64,000 bases of DNA from Mesocentrotus franciscanus (lineage: Eukaryota > Echinodermata > Echinoidea > Camarodonta > Strongylocentrotidae), in contig CP137675.1 of NCBI GenBank assembly GCA_037976565.1, positions 31,633,820 to 31,697,819 on the forward strand, read 5' to 3'. The notes beneath the pieces were generated by a model. It did not search any database and was not told the DNA's origin. It saw only the letters and a list, made by a program, of their open reading frames with translations. The position numbers and the translations under genes are program-made. How positions within the stretch are numbered: the stretch's first letter is position 1; the number at the start of each line of letters is the position of its first letter. Below, piece after piece: positions 24,601 to 34,025 of this stretch.

Positions 24601-25940
24601 AAAAGGAAATTATCAGAGGTGAAAAGAGGCACTTATGTGACTTATCGCACCTGAAAAGGGTAAATGACCAGATATGAACAGGGGCACTTATGTAAATGAA
24701 AAAGGGGCACTTATAATAAAGGTAAATATGCATTAGTTGAAAGAAAATGGGCGCCGATCAAATTTTAAAGGGGGCATTTATCGGAGGTGAGGGGGCACTT
24801 ATCTGAAGTGCAAAGGAGAATTTTCTCGTACTTGAAAAGGGTCATTTACAAGAGAAGGGGCACTCATGAGAAGGGAAAGGGCTCTTTTAATAGGGTACTT
24901 ATCATTGAGAAAAGGGGCACATGTGAAAATATAACTTAGGTGCGTTATCCGAGTTAAAATGGGGTAGTTATTAAAAGGTAAAGGGGTACTTCTTACAAAG
25001 GAAAAGGGGCACTTGTCAAAGTAAAAGAGGCACCTCTCAGATTTGAATAGGGCAATTATCAAAGGTTAAAGGGGCACTTATCAAAAGTGAAAAGAGGCAC
25101 TTCTCGTTCCTGAAAAGGGGCACTTACTAGAGATTAAAAAGGGCACTTATGAGAATAGAAAATGGACACTTATTGCAAGGAAAATGGGAAATTGTCGAAG
25201 TAAAAGGGCACGTGTCCAAATAAAGGGGCACTTATCAGAGTTGAAAAGGAGAAGGGCACTTTACAAATTAATAAGGGCACTTGTGAAAGTAAAGGGGCAC
25301 TATTCCTATGTAAAAGGGGCACTTCTTACAAAGTTAAAGGGGCACTTTTTCTATGTAAAAAGGGGCACTTTTTGGGTGCTTGACAAAGTGGGAGGGCACT
25401 GTGCCCCCCTGCCCCCCGGGAGGGCCGCCTCTGGCTCCCACGCATTTAATCCACCTCACAAGACCTATGGCTGGTAAGACAAGTGCACCCACAATGACTG
25501 AATAATGACATCTATTTCAAACTAATCGTACAATACATCTTAAATACATCAACAAATTTAACATACTTACCAAGTTGAGCTGCTATTTCAGCCTGGGCTT
25601 GTTCTGCATTCGGGTTGTCTAATCCTCGGTTATCAATGACGTAGGTATATTGGGTCAAATTAGCGAGCTTTCTCAGCATAGTATGACCCCCTGATTTATC
25701 TGGACTTGCTACTTCAATCCATTTTGCTTTTCTCAGACGTCCCAATACAGCAAACTTTAGAGAATTGATCAGAGAGCTTTTCCCGCATCCAGTTCTTCCG
25801 AACAGCCCAATAAACAATTTTCCAGGAAATTGTATTCTGTCGGGAACGATTACATTATTCCCGGGTAGGTAGTTTTTAACGATCTCACGAATCTGATTTA
25901 TTTCCTTCAGGATTTCTTGAGATATGGCCGGTATCTCCAT
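21361..25940 (-). CDS. P-loop GTPase, complete four-exon gene (264 aa)
   Basis: Four exons on the minus strand join with matching phases: 25,940-25,571, 23,283-23,160, 22,572-22,517 and 21,605-21,361. The sum is 795 nt, or 264 residues plus TAG. The start ATG at 25,940 is the first of the open exon. G1/Walker A is GRTGCGKS (residues 48-55). A conserved-looking GGHT (84-87) is a candidate G2. G3 is DNRG (103-106). TCVIFVFR (158-165) is a hydrophobic strand. G4 is THVD (192-195) within PIAVVTHVD. No signal peptide or membrane segment is visible, so it is probably cytosolic. It resembles the expanded, uncharacterised single-domain GTPases of echinoderms and other invertebrates, distantly like AIG1/IRG-type immune GTPases. 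Substrate and partners are unknown. The TAG is followed by 24 more open codons. Intron 1 contains a 1.6-kb hAT-like element. The exon-intron structure is my reading and has no transcript support. Confidence 0.78.
22517..22572 (-). CDS. GTPase exon 3 (56 nt)
   Basis: A 56-nt exon reading (R)QPDFAGLNLVVDLLYRHQ, phase 2 in and phase 1 out, bounded by CACGACAG and GTATAC. It is the only nearby stretch that joins exons 2 and 4 in frame. The weak polypyrimidine tract lowers confidence. Confidence 0.6.
23160..23283 (-). CDS. GTPase exon 2
   Basis: Acceptor CTTCCATTTAG, then two bases completing Asp124. It reads through QQVQWVQEGDQQ and HPITCVIFVF and ends at the donor GTATCT, phase 2. Length 124 nt, fully open. 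Confidence 0.7.
23828..25433. mobile_element. hAT-like element filled with minisatellite
   Basis: A 1,606-bp element with inverted ends CAGGGGCGGCC and, on the other strand, CAGAGGCGGCC. It is flanked by near-identical 8-bp repeats GCTCCCAT (23,820-23,827) and GCTCCCAC (25,434-25,441), the 8-bp duplication typical of hAT elements. The interior from about 24,300 to 25,400 is a degenerate array of 20-35-bp units built on AAAGGGGCACTTATCA. GAGCGA/GCGAGC-rich clusters sit near 24,083 and 24,248. It encodes no transposase and lies in GTPase intron 1. Confidence 0.85.
25571..25940 (-). CDS. GTPase exon 1 (start, G1, G3)
   Basis: Residues 1-123 plus one base. It carries the start ATG, a helical N-terminus, GRTGCGKSS and VIDNRG. 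It ends at the donor GTAAGT (25,570 downward), phase 1. Confidence 0.8.
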
Positions 25941-26990
25941 TTGATTTTTTGGTATTAGGTCTTTTGAAATAATACAGGCTTATACTAGCTCAGGTCTGAA
26001 TATTGTCAAATAATTGGCGGGAAAAGGCGCCGCCAGATTTTCGTTAAAATGCTTTGCTGCGATAAGGCACTGCAAAGAAAGCTTCCAGCTCAGTATACCA
26101 TTGACCATGAAGATAAATGTCTTAACCGCACAGGACTTTTAAACGAAAAACAATTGCTTACAATAATCAGGTAAAAAGAGCCAAACAGCAAGTTGAGCGA
26201 GATACTGACACAGTCTTAGCTACGGATAGGCCTATGTTATAATTACGTAATCCCTATAAGAGGCGTGGCACATCTCAGAGTTTTATCCGTAGTCGAATTA
26301 CTGCGCATGCTACAAGAGGATATAAGTACCGCCCAAAGGCTTGGCTTCCACGGGCAAACCAACAATCATGTGATACGTCGCAATCCCGTCCACCAAACTT
26401 TACCTTGACATAGGACAACAATCCACAAAATCAGTTTTCTTCGATCATCATATCACAACGTTTCACTCTCATCCGTTCCTGAACGGCATACCAAGCTTTT
26501 TGTAAGAGTAATCGAGAGAGTATTCCAGAATGGCAAACGCAGGACAAATCAATGTACCATCACTCACCCTGTCGACTGAATCGTGCACAGATCAGTTTAC
26601 TTCCTGATTTATCAAACGTATTGCGAATACGAATCCTCAATTAAATTGCATTTCTCTAGAGCTCACGCACCTAGACGTACAGTCGTTCACGCCGCGATGA
26701 CAATGCGATGCCGTCGTTCTGTTGCATTCAATTTCAAAAGGTCGTAACTCCATCACTGACGTATGTGTAACTTTTAAAAGCATTTTCCACAAACATGAAA
26801 GTTCTCTATGGACTATGGGGGTGGGGTGGGGGTATGTTTCAAGAGGGTGCAAGGCACCTACGAGGGATCGTAAGAAGGATACGGAATCGTAGATATAATA
26901 TCCCACTTTCCATCAGAGAATTAACCTGTCTTGCCACTTCCAAATGATCCCTTATTCATACTTCTTCCCTTAGTAATTATTAATCATGTT
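25941..26990. other. Upstream flank of the GTPase gene
   Basis: No gene seen. On the minus strand a TATA-like CTTATATCC lies near 26,318-26,326, with a GCATGCGCAG box about 15 bp downstream of it, so a promoter some 370 bp before the GTPase ATG is possible but unproven. Confidence 0.3.
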
Positions 26991-26991
26991 A

Positions 26992-27496
26992 AAGGTAATA
27001 CAAAGTTTTGGTATGGGGTTGAATTAGGTTCGGCATATGAACATATTGGAAGCATATGCGATTTACAATATTCAATGATCGTTGTCGAGGTTTGAATCGA
27101 GTCTAAAGTCATGAAATTGTAAATAATAAACTCTTTATGTTGTATAGCTCTCTCTCAAGACTTTTATTACTTTAGCTTTAAAACAACATTTCTTGACTAC
27201 AATCGACCGGTTTGCTATTCCTGTTTGGAAATTATATATGAGAACTGCATATTCTGAGATTTTCATAATGGCAGCTACCATGGAATGGCCTTAGGCGCTA
27301 TTTGAAATATTTGAAATTTACCGGGAGCACCGGTAAATTTTGATTATTCGATTTTTTTTTTCGAAATCAGAAGTGTTTTATAGGCTAAATTTTCTAGTGC
27401 TTATAATACATCCACAGGGGCATCCAAATATATCAACATTCTAAAGAATTACTATCCATCCAATTTCCAAAATTTCCCAAAAATTTGCATTACCTT
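26992..27496. mobile_element. MITE copy 2, TA-flanked
   Basis: Same family and orientation as 6,418-6,917, 505 bp. Ends are AAGGTAATACAAAGTTTTGG and the complement of AAGGTAATGCAAATTTTTGG, with TA on both sides. It abuts the GA/TA microsatellite. Confidence 0.85.
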
Positions 27497-27504
27497 TATG
27501 GGAG

Positions 27505-27608
27505 AGAAATACATGAAGGACAAAGAGATAGAGAGAAAGAGGGAGAGAGAGAAAGAGAGGGAGAGAGAGGGGGAGAGAGAGCAGAGAGAGAGAGAGAGAG
27601 AGCAGGAG

Positions 27609-27657
<49 letters not shown>

Positions 27658-27697
27658 AAGAGGGAGAGAGAGAGAGAGAGAGACTGAGAGACGTGAG
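27505..27697. repeat. (GA)n-(TA)n-(GA)n microsatellite
   Basis: GA-rich runs flank a pure TA run at about 27,608-27,634. Frames across it are Arg/Glu or Leu/Ser strings and are not genes. Confidence 0.9.
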
Positions 27698-28218
27698 AAA
27701 GGGTAGAGCAGTTATTGTTGTGGTACATGAGTGTGGAAAGGGAGCACTTCAGCAGCAACCCGGCCTATATGCTCCCAATTTCCAACTCCTAGTACGAAAT
27801 AACTGAATTACGTAGGACCGACCAGAGAATGCTTCCTTGCGGGAATCCGCTAAGTAATTAGTATAATTAGCATCCTTGACAGAACCTTATTGCTTTTGTC
27901 CTGTGAGAGATCCATATATTTATCTTGAAATTTATGTAAATTCAATTTCCTCATCATTGCTTGATGGGGGACAGAATCGATTTCTTTGGTCCTACTCATT
28001 TGTGCCATTCGGTGTGCGATATTATATGTGCTATACTAGCTGGGAGAGCGCAAGTTGTGAGTTTGCAGGCCCAAAAAATGAAAGGATTAAATTCCAATGG
28101 TAGTTGAAAGATAATACTAATTTAGAACTTGTGTCAAAATGAAAGGGGTTGAAAATGTTTTTTTGAGGGAAAATAATGGCGATTAGTTGTCAAATCGACA
28201 TAAGTGATTGCAATCACT
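27698..28218. other. Non-coding stretch
   Basis: No supported gene, repeat or regulatory signal seen. Confidence 0.4.
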
Positions 28219-28878
28219 TCAAGGGCAATCCAACCCTTCTAATAAGTTCATTTGAATTAAATCCGAAAAATCAGAGAAACAGAACGGCGAAAGTTTGAAA
28301 TAAATCGGACCAATATTAAGAAAGTTATGAGCTAGTGTTTGAAATATGAGATCACTACAGCTGTGCGAATCTCAAATCGCGGGATTTTGGTCAGTGGATT
28401 GTAACGTAGTGACGGATTACTCTCCCGTTTGTCGCGTACATTAACAAACATAACACTTATTTCTGTTTTTCTTCCAAGTGCCTTCACCCTCGGGGAGTCG
28501 AGGCACTACTCAAAATATATCATGGAGAGTACATTATTACATGTCCTCTAAAAAGAAAAGACCATCCCGAGTCATACATTTATGAAAAGTTGAAATTTTA
28601 GTCCTTTTGTGTATGGGCCGGAGCAAGTGGGAAAGTTGTCCGCCACCGTCATAGAGATATATACTTAATAAGTATATATCTCTATGGCCACCGTACATCA
28701 CATAGTCATTATCAATTCATCCAATTTGAAGAGCCCATACCTATAGTAATTGCAACATTAAAAAATTCGTAACTTTCTCATTTTGTGTTCGATTTCATTC
28801 AAACCTTCATCTGTATGCTTTTCTGATTTTTCTGCTTTATTCTAGACAAGTTTGCTATCAGGGTTGGATTTTCCTTTA
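28219..28878. mobile_element. TIR element with inverted ends of about 120 bp
   Basis: The left end (28,221 onward: AAGGGCAATCCAACCC, then a block on Phe/Leu-neutral sequence including AAAAATCAGAGAAACAGAA) is repeated inverted at the right end (to about 28,877, ending GGGTTGGATTTTCCTTTA). Single-ended relatives lie at about 34,030-34,195 and 56,550-56,700. Confidence 0.65.
28642..28694. repeat. 37-bp palindrome flanked by 8-bp direct repeats
   Basis: 28,650-28,686 is a perfect inverted repeat (18-bp arms CATAGAGATATATACTTA, 1-nt centre), bracketed by GCCACCGT at 28,642-28,649 and again at 28,687-28,694. Confidence 0.9.
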
Positions 28879-28914
28879 AAGCCCAAGTCCATTCCAAAAA
28901 TAAATAGAACCGGT

Positions 28915-29650
28915 TGTACAACGCAATGGGCCCCCAATCACACCTATATGAATATTTATGCCGGGGGCTCCTACCCTACCATCATTCAGCAAGTCCTAAT
29001 GAAGCCCTGTACCAAAATGGCGTTTGTACAACAACAACTCAATGTTATATTACCTTATAAATAATTTGTGGGCTACGAGGCGACGACCCTGCCTCACACC
29101 CTTATACGATATTCTTGCCGGGGGCTCCTACCCTAATATCGTTCAGTAGGTCCTAAGGAAGCCCTGTACCAAAAATGGCAATTGTACAACAACAAATAAA
29201 TGTTATATTACCTTCTAAATTATTTAGGGGCTACGAGGCGACGCCCCGCCCCACACCCTTATACGATATTCTTGCCGGAGGCTCCTACCCTTATATTGTT
29301 AAGTAGGTCCTAAGGAAGCCCTGTACCAAAAATGGCATTTGTACAACAACAAATCAATGGTATATTACCTCCTAAATTATTTGGGGGCTACGAGGCGACG
29401 CCCCGCCCCACACCCTTATATGATACTCTTGCCGGGGGCTCCTACCCTAATATCGTTCAGTAGGTCCTAAGGAAGCCCTCTACCAAAAATGGCATTTGTA
29501 CAACAACAAATCAATGGTATATTACCTCCTAAATTATTTGGGGTCTCCAAAAGACGCCCCCGCCCCCACACCCTTAAATTAAAATTTTTGCCGGGGGCTC
29601 CTAGCCTAATATCATTTAGTAGGACCTAAGGAAGCCCTGTACCAAAAATG
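28915..29650. repeat. Tandem array, about 5 units of about 160 bp
   Basis: Units each contain GCCGGGGGCTCCTACCCT, then AGGAAGCCCTGTACCAAAAA, then TTGTACAACAACAA and a GGGGGCTACGAGGCGACG block, with a period of about 158-160 bp. The array overlaps the 3' side of the DUF7869-like region. No convincing coding frame. Confidence 0.85.
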
Positions 29651-30343
29651 GTGCTTTTATCCGGCAAGTAACGATAATTTCACTAAGCCACCTGACTATA
29701 AGGATACCAAGACTCTGTGCGTACGATTTCCAATCGAGGATATCTTTTGTTTGCACACATTTGACCTTGTACGGTCGTGGATTGTGTCTGACCTCCTTGA
29801 TCAACTCAACTAGATGTGCAGGATGTAGAATTTCCCTACATCTGTGGACCTAGTGTCATTCAATTGTGGCATGCTTTATTCACTCTGCCCATGATTCATC
29901 TCGTAATAATGAAATGTGATGGTCTCTACATTCTTGGCATCTTTCAAGAAGGCCATAGCCATTGATGCTGGGAGCACAGAATTCTTGTTTTGTCCCTGAC
30001 AGCCGTCACTAAACAAATCAACATTCTCTGCACCATTGTCATCAACTTCGCGCAAATAGTCAAGCAGGTATGACGCTATCTCGTACGACCCTCTCTTAGT
30101 TACGGTCTCATTGGAGAAATAACAGTAACCACTAGTGCTATCACCCAGGTCATACACTGTAAAGTTATAACTGATAGCCTTCTCTAATTATAAAACACTT
30201 CAGACCCGTTTGTTTTGGGTAGGAAAATCACTTGCTGCAGGTCGAATGTGGCAGCTCTTTTTTTGTAGTTTGTCTTAGCTTCTTGTTTCGACTGGGCTTT
30301 AATTTGTCTGACTTTGGCAATATCCCCCCTGTGAGTTGTATAC
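29640..30343 (-). pseudogene. DUF7869-like transposase-derived domain, frameshifted
   Basis: Minus-strand segments in sequence. 30,343-30,184 reads KVRQIKAQSKQEAK and then TFDLQQVIFLPKTNGSEVFY. 30,157-29,876 reads YNFTVYDLGDSTSGYCYF, KRGSYEIASYLLDYL, DLFSDGCQGQNKNS and NHGQSE. From about 29,820 it reads LVELIKEVRHNPRPYK and KDILDWKSYAQSLGIL. The order FDLQQV ... YDL ... SDGCQGQNKN ... H ... KP(Y)KV matches proteins annotated as DUF7869, which I take to be transposase-like nuclease relatives (family assignment from memory). Two small frameshifts break it, near 30,180 and near 29,875, the latter just after NHGQSE. It sits 3' of the phase 1-1 linker exons and probably formed the C-terminal part of that gene. 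The downstream end runs into the 160-bp array. Confidence 0.65.
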
Positions 30344-32295
30344 CTATCATGAAAAATAAAATGTATGAAAAGGGGGAGACATATATTACTGATGGCAGTC
30401 AACCTTACCAACAGATGGTTAAATCAACTACATGTTATTGAAAAGGCATGTTAAAACCTTACCTTCTGTTTGAAGGAAAGTGCTTGTAGGGAGAGAGGGG
30501 ATGCTCTGCCTGTTTGGCACCGGGTCTGCCTGAACATGTTGGTTGCATGCACCTGATGAAAAGAACAAATTGGGGATAAGTAAAGTACAGAGGAACAACA
30601 ACAAGAGAAAAATAAGTTCTGGGATGGGTCCTGAAATGGAATCATTAGAAAATGGCAGTTCCTGTCAGTTCTTGAAAATCTGCTGAAACTCTTGATATCA
30701 GTTTTAACTTGAATTCTTTTACTCTTTCATTCATTTTATTTTCTCCATAAATATACTTTAAAGAAAAGAGTTTCCAATACGTTTTTAAGAAGAACTAAAC
30801 CTTATAGAGCATATTTAAAGCTTACCTTCTGTTTGAAGGAGAGGGCTTGTAGGGAGAGAGGGGATGCTCTGCCTGTTTGGCACTGGGTCTGCCTGAACAT
30901 GTTGGTTGCATGCACCTGAAAAGAACGAATTGGGGGTAAGTAAAGTACAGAGGAACAAGTACAAGAGAAAAATAAGTTCTGGGATGGGTCCTGAAATGGA
31001 ATCATTAGAAAATGGCAGTTCCTGTCAGTTCTTGAAAATCTGCTGAAACTCTTAGTACAGCTTTAATATTAATTTTGGTCATGGATACTTTCATCAATTC
31101 TATTTTTACGAAAAGAGGCGCTAATAAAATACCTTTTCATAAATGCCTAATTATAGCATAATCATTTTAAATACTTGCCTTCCACTTGAAGGAAGGAGGA
31201 TGATGGGAAGGTGTTTTGTACTGGTGGCAACGGACTGTTACCTACAACTAAACAGAACAAAGAAGGGAAAAGCTAAACATCTTACAAAAATTATAATAGA
31301 AAATATATTTTGCAGTTTTTTTTTAAATGCAATATGAAGGATTTTTTTAATGGAACTAAAAAGCATTCTTTTTTAAAATGCACGGTAAATAAATTTACGT
31401 AAGAATGAGACGTTTCATATTAAGATTACTCTGGCAGTATCAACTCTTTTATGTAGAAGTATTGGGAAGAATAACTACAAATGAAGCAGCAGCCTTTTCA
31501 ATAATATAACAAACTCTCTTCAGTCTATGGTATTTTCATGACATTAAAAATCAAACCAATATGAAGTAGAAGCTATGCCTATAAAAGATACAATAGTATA
31601 TCATGCAAAATAGGACACTAACCTTCAATCCTTGGTATTGATGCAATCTGTTTCACTGTTGGCAAAGCAAACAAAACATTATTTGTACAATTTCATGTGA
31701 AATGTATGTAATGATGTATTTCCTTTCATGAAAAAGAAGTCTGTGGAAATTTAAAAATAAGAGTGAAAAGTTCAATGTATAAGTTTAAGATCAAAGGAGT
31801 CACACCTAAAAGGTGGTCTGAACTTGTTGATATGCAGGAGAAAGTCTCAACATCATAACTGAACATCATATTTGCACCATACAGTTTGCACCATACATTT
31901 TCTTATTAGTTGTCCAACATTACTAATCACTGCCTTCAATCAGGAACATACCATATCTAGCCAAAGGGATGTCTAGATCATCATCTGTGTCTTCTGTATC
32001 CATTAGGTTTTCTTCCTCCTCTCCGGCCTCTTCTTCCTCATCTTCCTCCTCTCTGGCCTCTTCTTTGTCTTCCTCCTCATCTATTTCTTTTCTCCCTCCT
32101 TCTTGTTCATTGTCTTACATAATTCCCAGAATCCTCCCCCTCCACCACTTTCGCCCCCATTTCATTTTTACAGTGACCCCCGGTCTAAGGCGACAATTTT
32201 TACGGAGAACCAGGTCCTTGAGAGCAACGATGTTAGTCGTACCATCCTTCTGCCAACGTACATGAACATGAATAGCTTCCATTTTGAGCTTTGAT
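29640..32295 (-). CDS. Transposase-derived candidate gene with duplicated exons
   Basis: The minus-strand exon chain is 32,295-31,952 (Tudor-like plus acidic), 31,655-31,623, 31,241-31,179, 30,915-30,826 and 30,552-30,463, then the DUF7869-like region from 30,343. From 32,282 the first five join phase 1 to phase 1 without exception. The linker exons encode Pro/Ser/Gln-rich repeats ending in LQTEG or LQVEG. The last junction into the DUF7869 frame is off phase, and the first exon contains an in-frame TAA. The gene is therefore either a recent pseudogene or carries an alternative structure. The likely origin is a domesticated or still mobile element, and its function is unknown. A Tudor/SH3-like N-terminus would suggest chromatin binding, as inference only. 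Confidence 0.5.
30463..30552 (-). CDS. Exon: 90-nt linker, duplicate 2
   Basis: Begins (G)ACNQHVQADPVPNRQS and ends PTSTFLQTE, phase 1-1, donor GTAAGG. It differs from its duplicate at two residues (SP-LL against ST-FL). Confidence 0.6.
30826..30915 (-). CDS. Exon: 90-nt linker, duplicate 1
   Basis: Begins (G)ACNQHVQADPVPNRQS and ends PTSPLLQTE, phase 1-1, donor GTAAGC. Nearly identical to 30,463-30,552. Confidence 0.6.
31179..31241 (-). CDS. Exon: 63-nt linker with GC donor
   Basis: Reads (G)NSPLPPVQNTFPSSSFLQVE, phase 1-1. The donor is GCAAGT, a GC-AG intron. The C-terminal end resembles the following duplicated exons. Confidence 0.5.
31623..31655 (-). CDS. Exon: 33-nt linker
   Basis: Acceptor TTTGCCAACAG, reading (V)KQIASIPRIE, donor GTTAGT, phase 1-1. 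Confidence 0.5.
31952..32295 (-). CDS. Exon: Tudor/SH3-like segment plus acidic tail, in-frame TAA
   Basis: Acceptor TGCTTTTTGCAG, then SKLK and an ATG (32,282-32,280) reading EAIHVHVRWQKDGTTNIVAL and then RPGVTVKMKWGRKWWRGRIL. This strand-rich, Trp-containing pattern resembles the small Tudor/SH3-like folds at the N-termini of BEN-domain and transposase-derived proteins. A TAA at 32,117-32,115 follows, after which the same frame continues through a long Glu/Asp-rich stretch to NLMDTEDTDDDLDIPLARY and a consensus donor GTATGT, phase 1. The open acidic frame and phase match to the next exon argue that the TAA is a recent nonsense change. Confidence 0.6.
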
Positions 32296-32940
32296 CTGCA
32301 AAAAGCATGATGAAATTGAAAAGACAATTATCAGATTATAGTCTCTCCAAAGCAGTTCCAGCACAAATGCGGAAATGCCTACATGTAGAGGAATATCTAA
32401 GCAGTAATGCAATTTGCAACCTCTCTAGCTGTGGACAAGACCAGCTCAGCTTTAAAAGTCCCTTGAGCTGTTGATAAATAGAATTCAGATCCAAAGCCCT
32501 TTTACACTAAGTTCCATTAAAACAAAAAGAGATGATACTAATAAAGTAATAATACATCTAACACAAATTGAAAGAATCTTCCATTTATGAATGTATATGG
32601 ACAGAAAAGGTGGGTAGATCTACTCAAATCACAGAATCAATTAGGGCTGTTGCAGTATGCATCAGTATCGTCAGGACAGAGCCATTACCAACTAGGGCCC
32701 TATTGCTATTAGCTATTAGCGTTACAGCACAGAAATTGTGTATAATAAACAATACATCTAGTAGCCTACCCATGAAATTATGCACAGAATTTTTGGAATA
32801 GAATACTCATCTTTCTATTAAAATAATATCAAAACAAAACAGAAGGCAAGGCATTGGAACAATGGTGCCACAATTATCTGCGTACTGTAACTAAGTTAAC
32901 TAACACTTACAGTACTAGGTCTATAGATCTACTACTAGTA
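32296..32940. other. Upstream intron or flank of minus-strand gene
   Basis: No coding signal seen. It becomes rich in CTAG/TAGT motifs towards 32,900. Confidence 0.35.
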
Positions 32941-33066
32941 CTAGACCAAAAATTTCTGTCTCTTTCATTCGTTAGCCTCTGATTTGGGTAGGGTCGCTCT
33001 AAAGAAAGGAGCCAACCCTACTCAAATCAGAGGCTAACAAACGAAAGAGACAGAAATTTTAGGTCT
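32941..33066. repeat. Long hairpin, arms about 58 bp, short loop
   Basis: 32,941-32,999 and 33,008-33,066 are near-perfect reverse complements. The shared core is GCCTCTGATTTG(G/A)GTAGGGT. The loop is about 8 nt. The flanks (32,925-33,120) are dense in CTAG, ACTAGT and TCTAGA. Confidence 0.85.
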
Positions 33067-33770
33067 AGAACTAGTACTACTAGTCTACTACTAGGCCTAC
33101 TACATAATTACAGACAGTAGACCTAGTTAGATCTAAATGATCTAGACAAGATCTAGTCACTAATTTTAAAGTTAAACTCTTAGTCTTACTCTTACTTAAC
33201 TTAGTCTAAACTCTAGTTAAACATAAAATAAATAGTAAGTGAGTGACAACTAACACAGTAATACTAACACTCTGTAACAGTAACAGTAATAGTACACAGT
33301 AATAACTCTCTTAAAAAGACAAGTTAAAAACTTAAAAAGTTAAATGAATGTGTTAATTAACCAGCCTCCAGGACCATAGTTAGGTGTACTTAATAATTTC
33401 AACAGTAATAGTCTACCCGTATTAAAAAACAAAAGGGAAATGATAACACATTAAAGTTAGATTTAAGATTCATAGTACGAACAATCGTCTGTCTTGACAG
33501 GACCTACCTATATTGTCCATTGTCCATTGAAATTGATTTTATCTAAATATCTAGATTTACTAACATATAAATCTACAGGTGGGACAATCCGAACTTCGAG
33601 TTCGAAATATCCGCTTAAAAAGCCTTAAATGTGTTACAAATTGGCATAATTTAAGCAGCGACTTCAGATTTTCATTAAATGCATCCATCTCATCTCATAA
33701 AAGTAAAACTAGGTACACGAAATACAGTTTTCTTACCAATGTTTACATCCCGCTCAGACGACGCTTCAGA
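33067..33770. other. AT-rich CTAG-rich stretch, no gene
   Basis: Repeated short words (AACTAACAC, AGTAATA, GTTAAAC) and no supported gene. Confidence 0.35.
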
Positions 33771-34025
33771 TCGACGGTTCATCGTCTGCTAGAAATTATG
33801 GAGGGCGGGTTTCATGAACCGACGAATCCGCATTCGACGGTTCATGCAATCGCTCCGCGCATCGTTTCGTTTTTAGTAAAAATATAAATGTGTTTTTGTC
33901 TTAAATTATCTCAAATCAGCATCTGAAATTTTGTCAGTAGAAAGATATCATAACAATCAACGAAATTATGGAAAAAAATAAATTTCTAAAAAAATGCAGA
34001 AAATCGACGGATTCGACGGTTCATG
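33771..34025. promoter_or_regulatory. Palindromic ATTCGACGGTTCATG motif cluster
   Basis: ATTCGACGGTTCATG occurs at 33,832-33,846 and 34,011-34,025. Its inverted partner CATGAACCGACGAAT (33,813-33,827) is four bases from the first, forming a hairpin or operator-like palindrome. A truncated copy (TCGACGGTTCATC) is at 33,771-33,783. It lies upstream of the minus-strand gene. A regulatory role is only a possibility, and a mobile-element origin is equally likely. Confidence 0.35.

Larger units (their letters stand above)
30450..31063. repeat. Tandem duplication (offset 363 bp) carrying an exon
   Basis: About 30,450-30,700 and about 30,813-31,063 are near-identical, including intron sequence such as TTCTGGGATGGGTCCTGAAA downstream of the exon on the plus strand. 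The duplication is recent and in frame at the protein level. Confidence 0.85.

Noticed and set aside
27441..27806. Arg/Glu- and Leu/Ser-rich frames
   Set aside because: They lie on the GA/TA microsatellite.
28915..29650. CRISPR-like regularly spaced repeats
   Set aside because: Units are long (160 bp), directly tandem without variable spacers, and the genome is eukaryotic.
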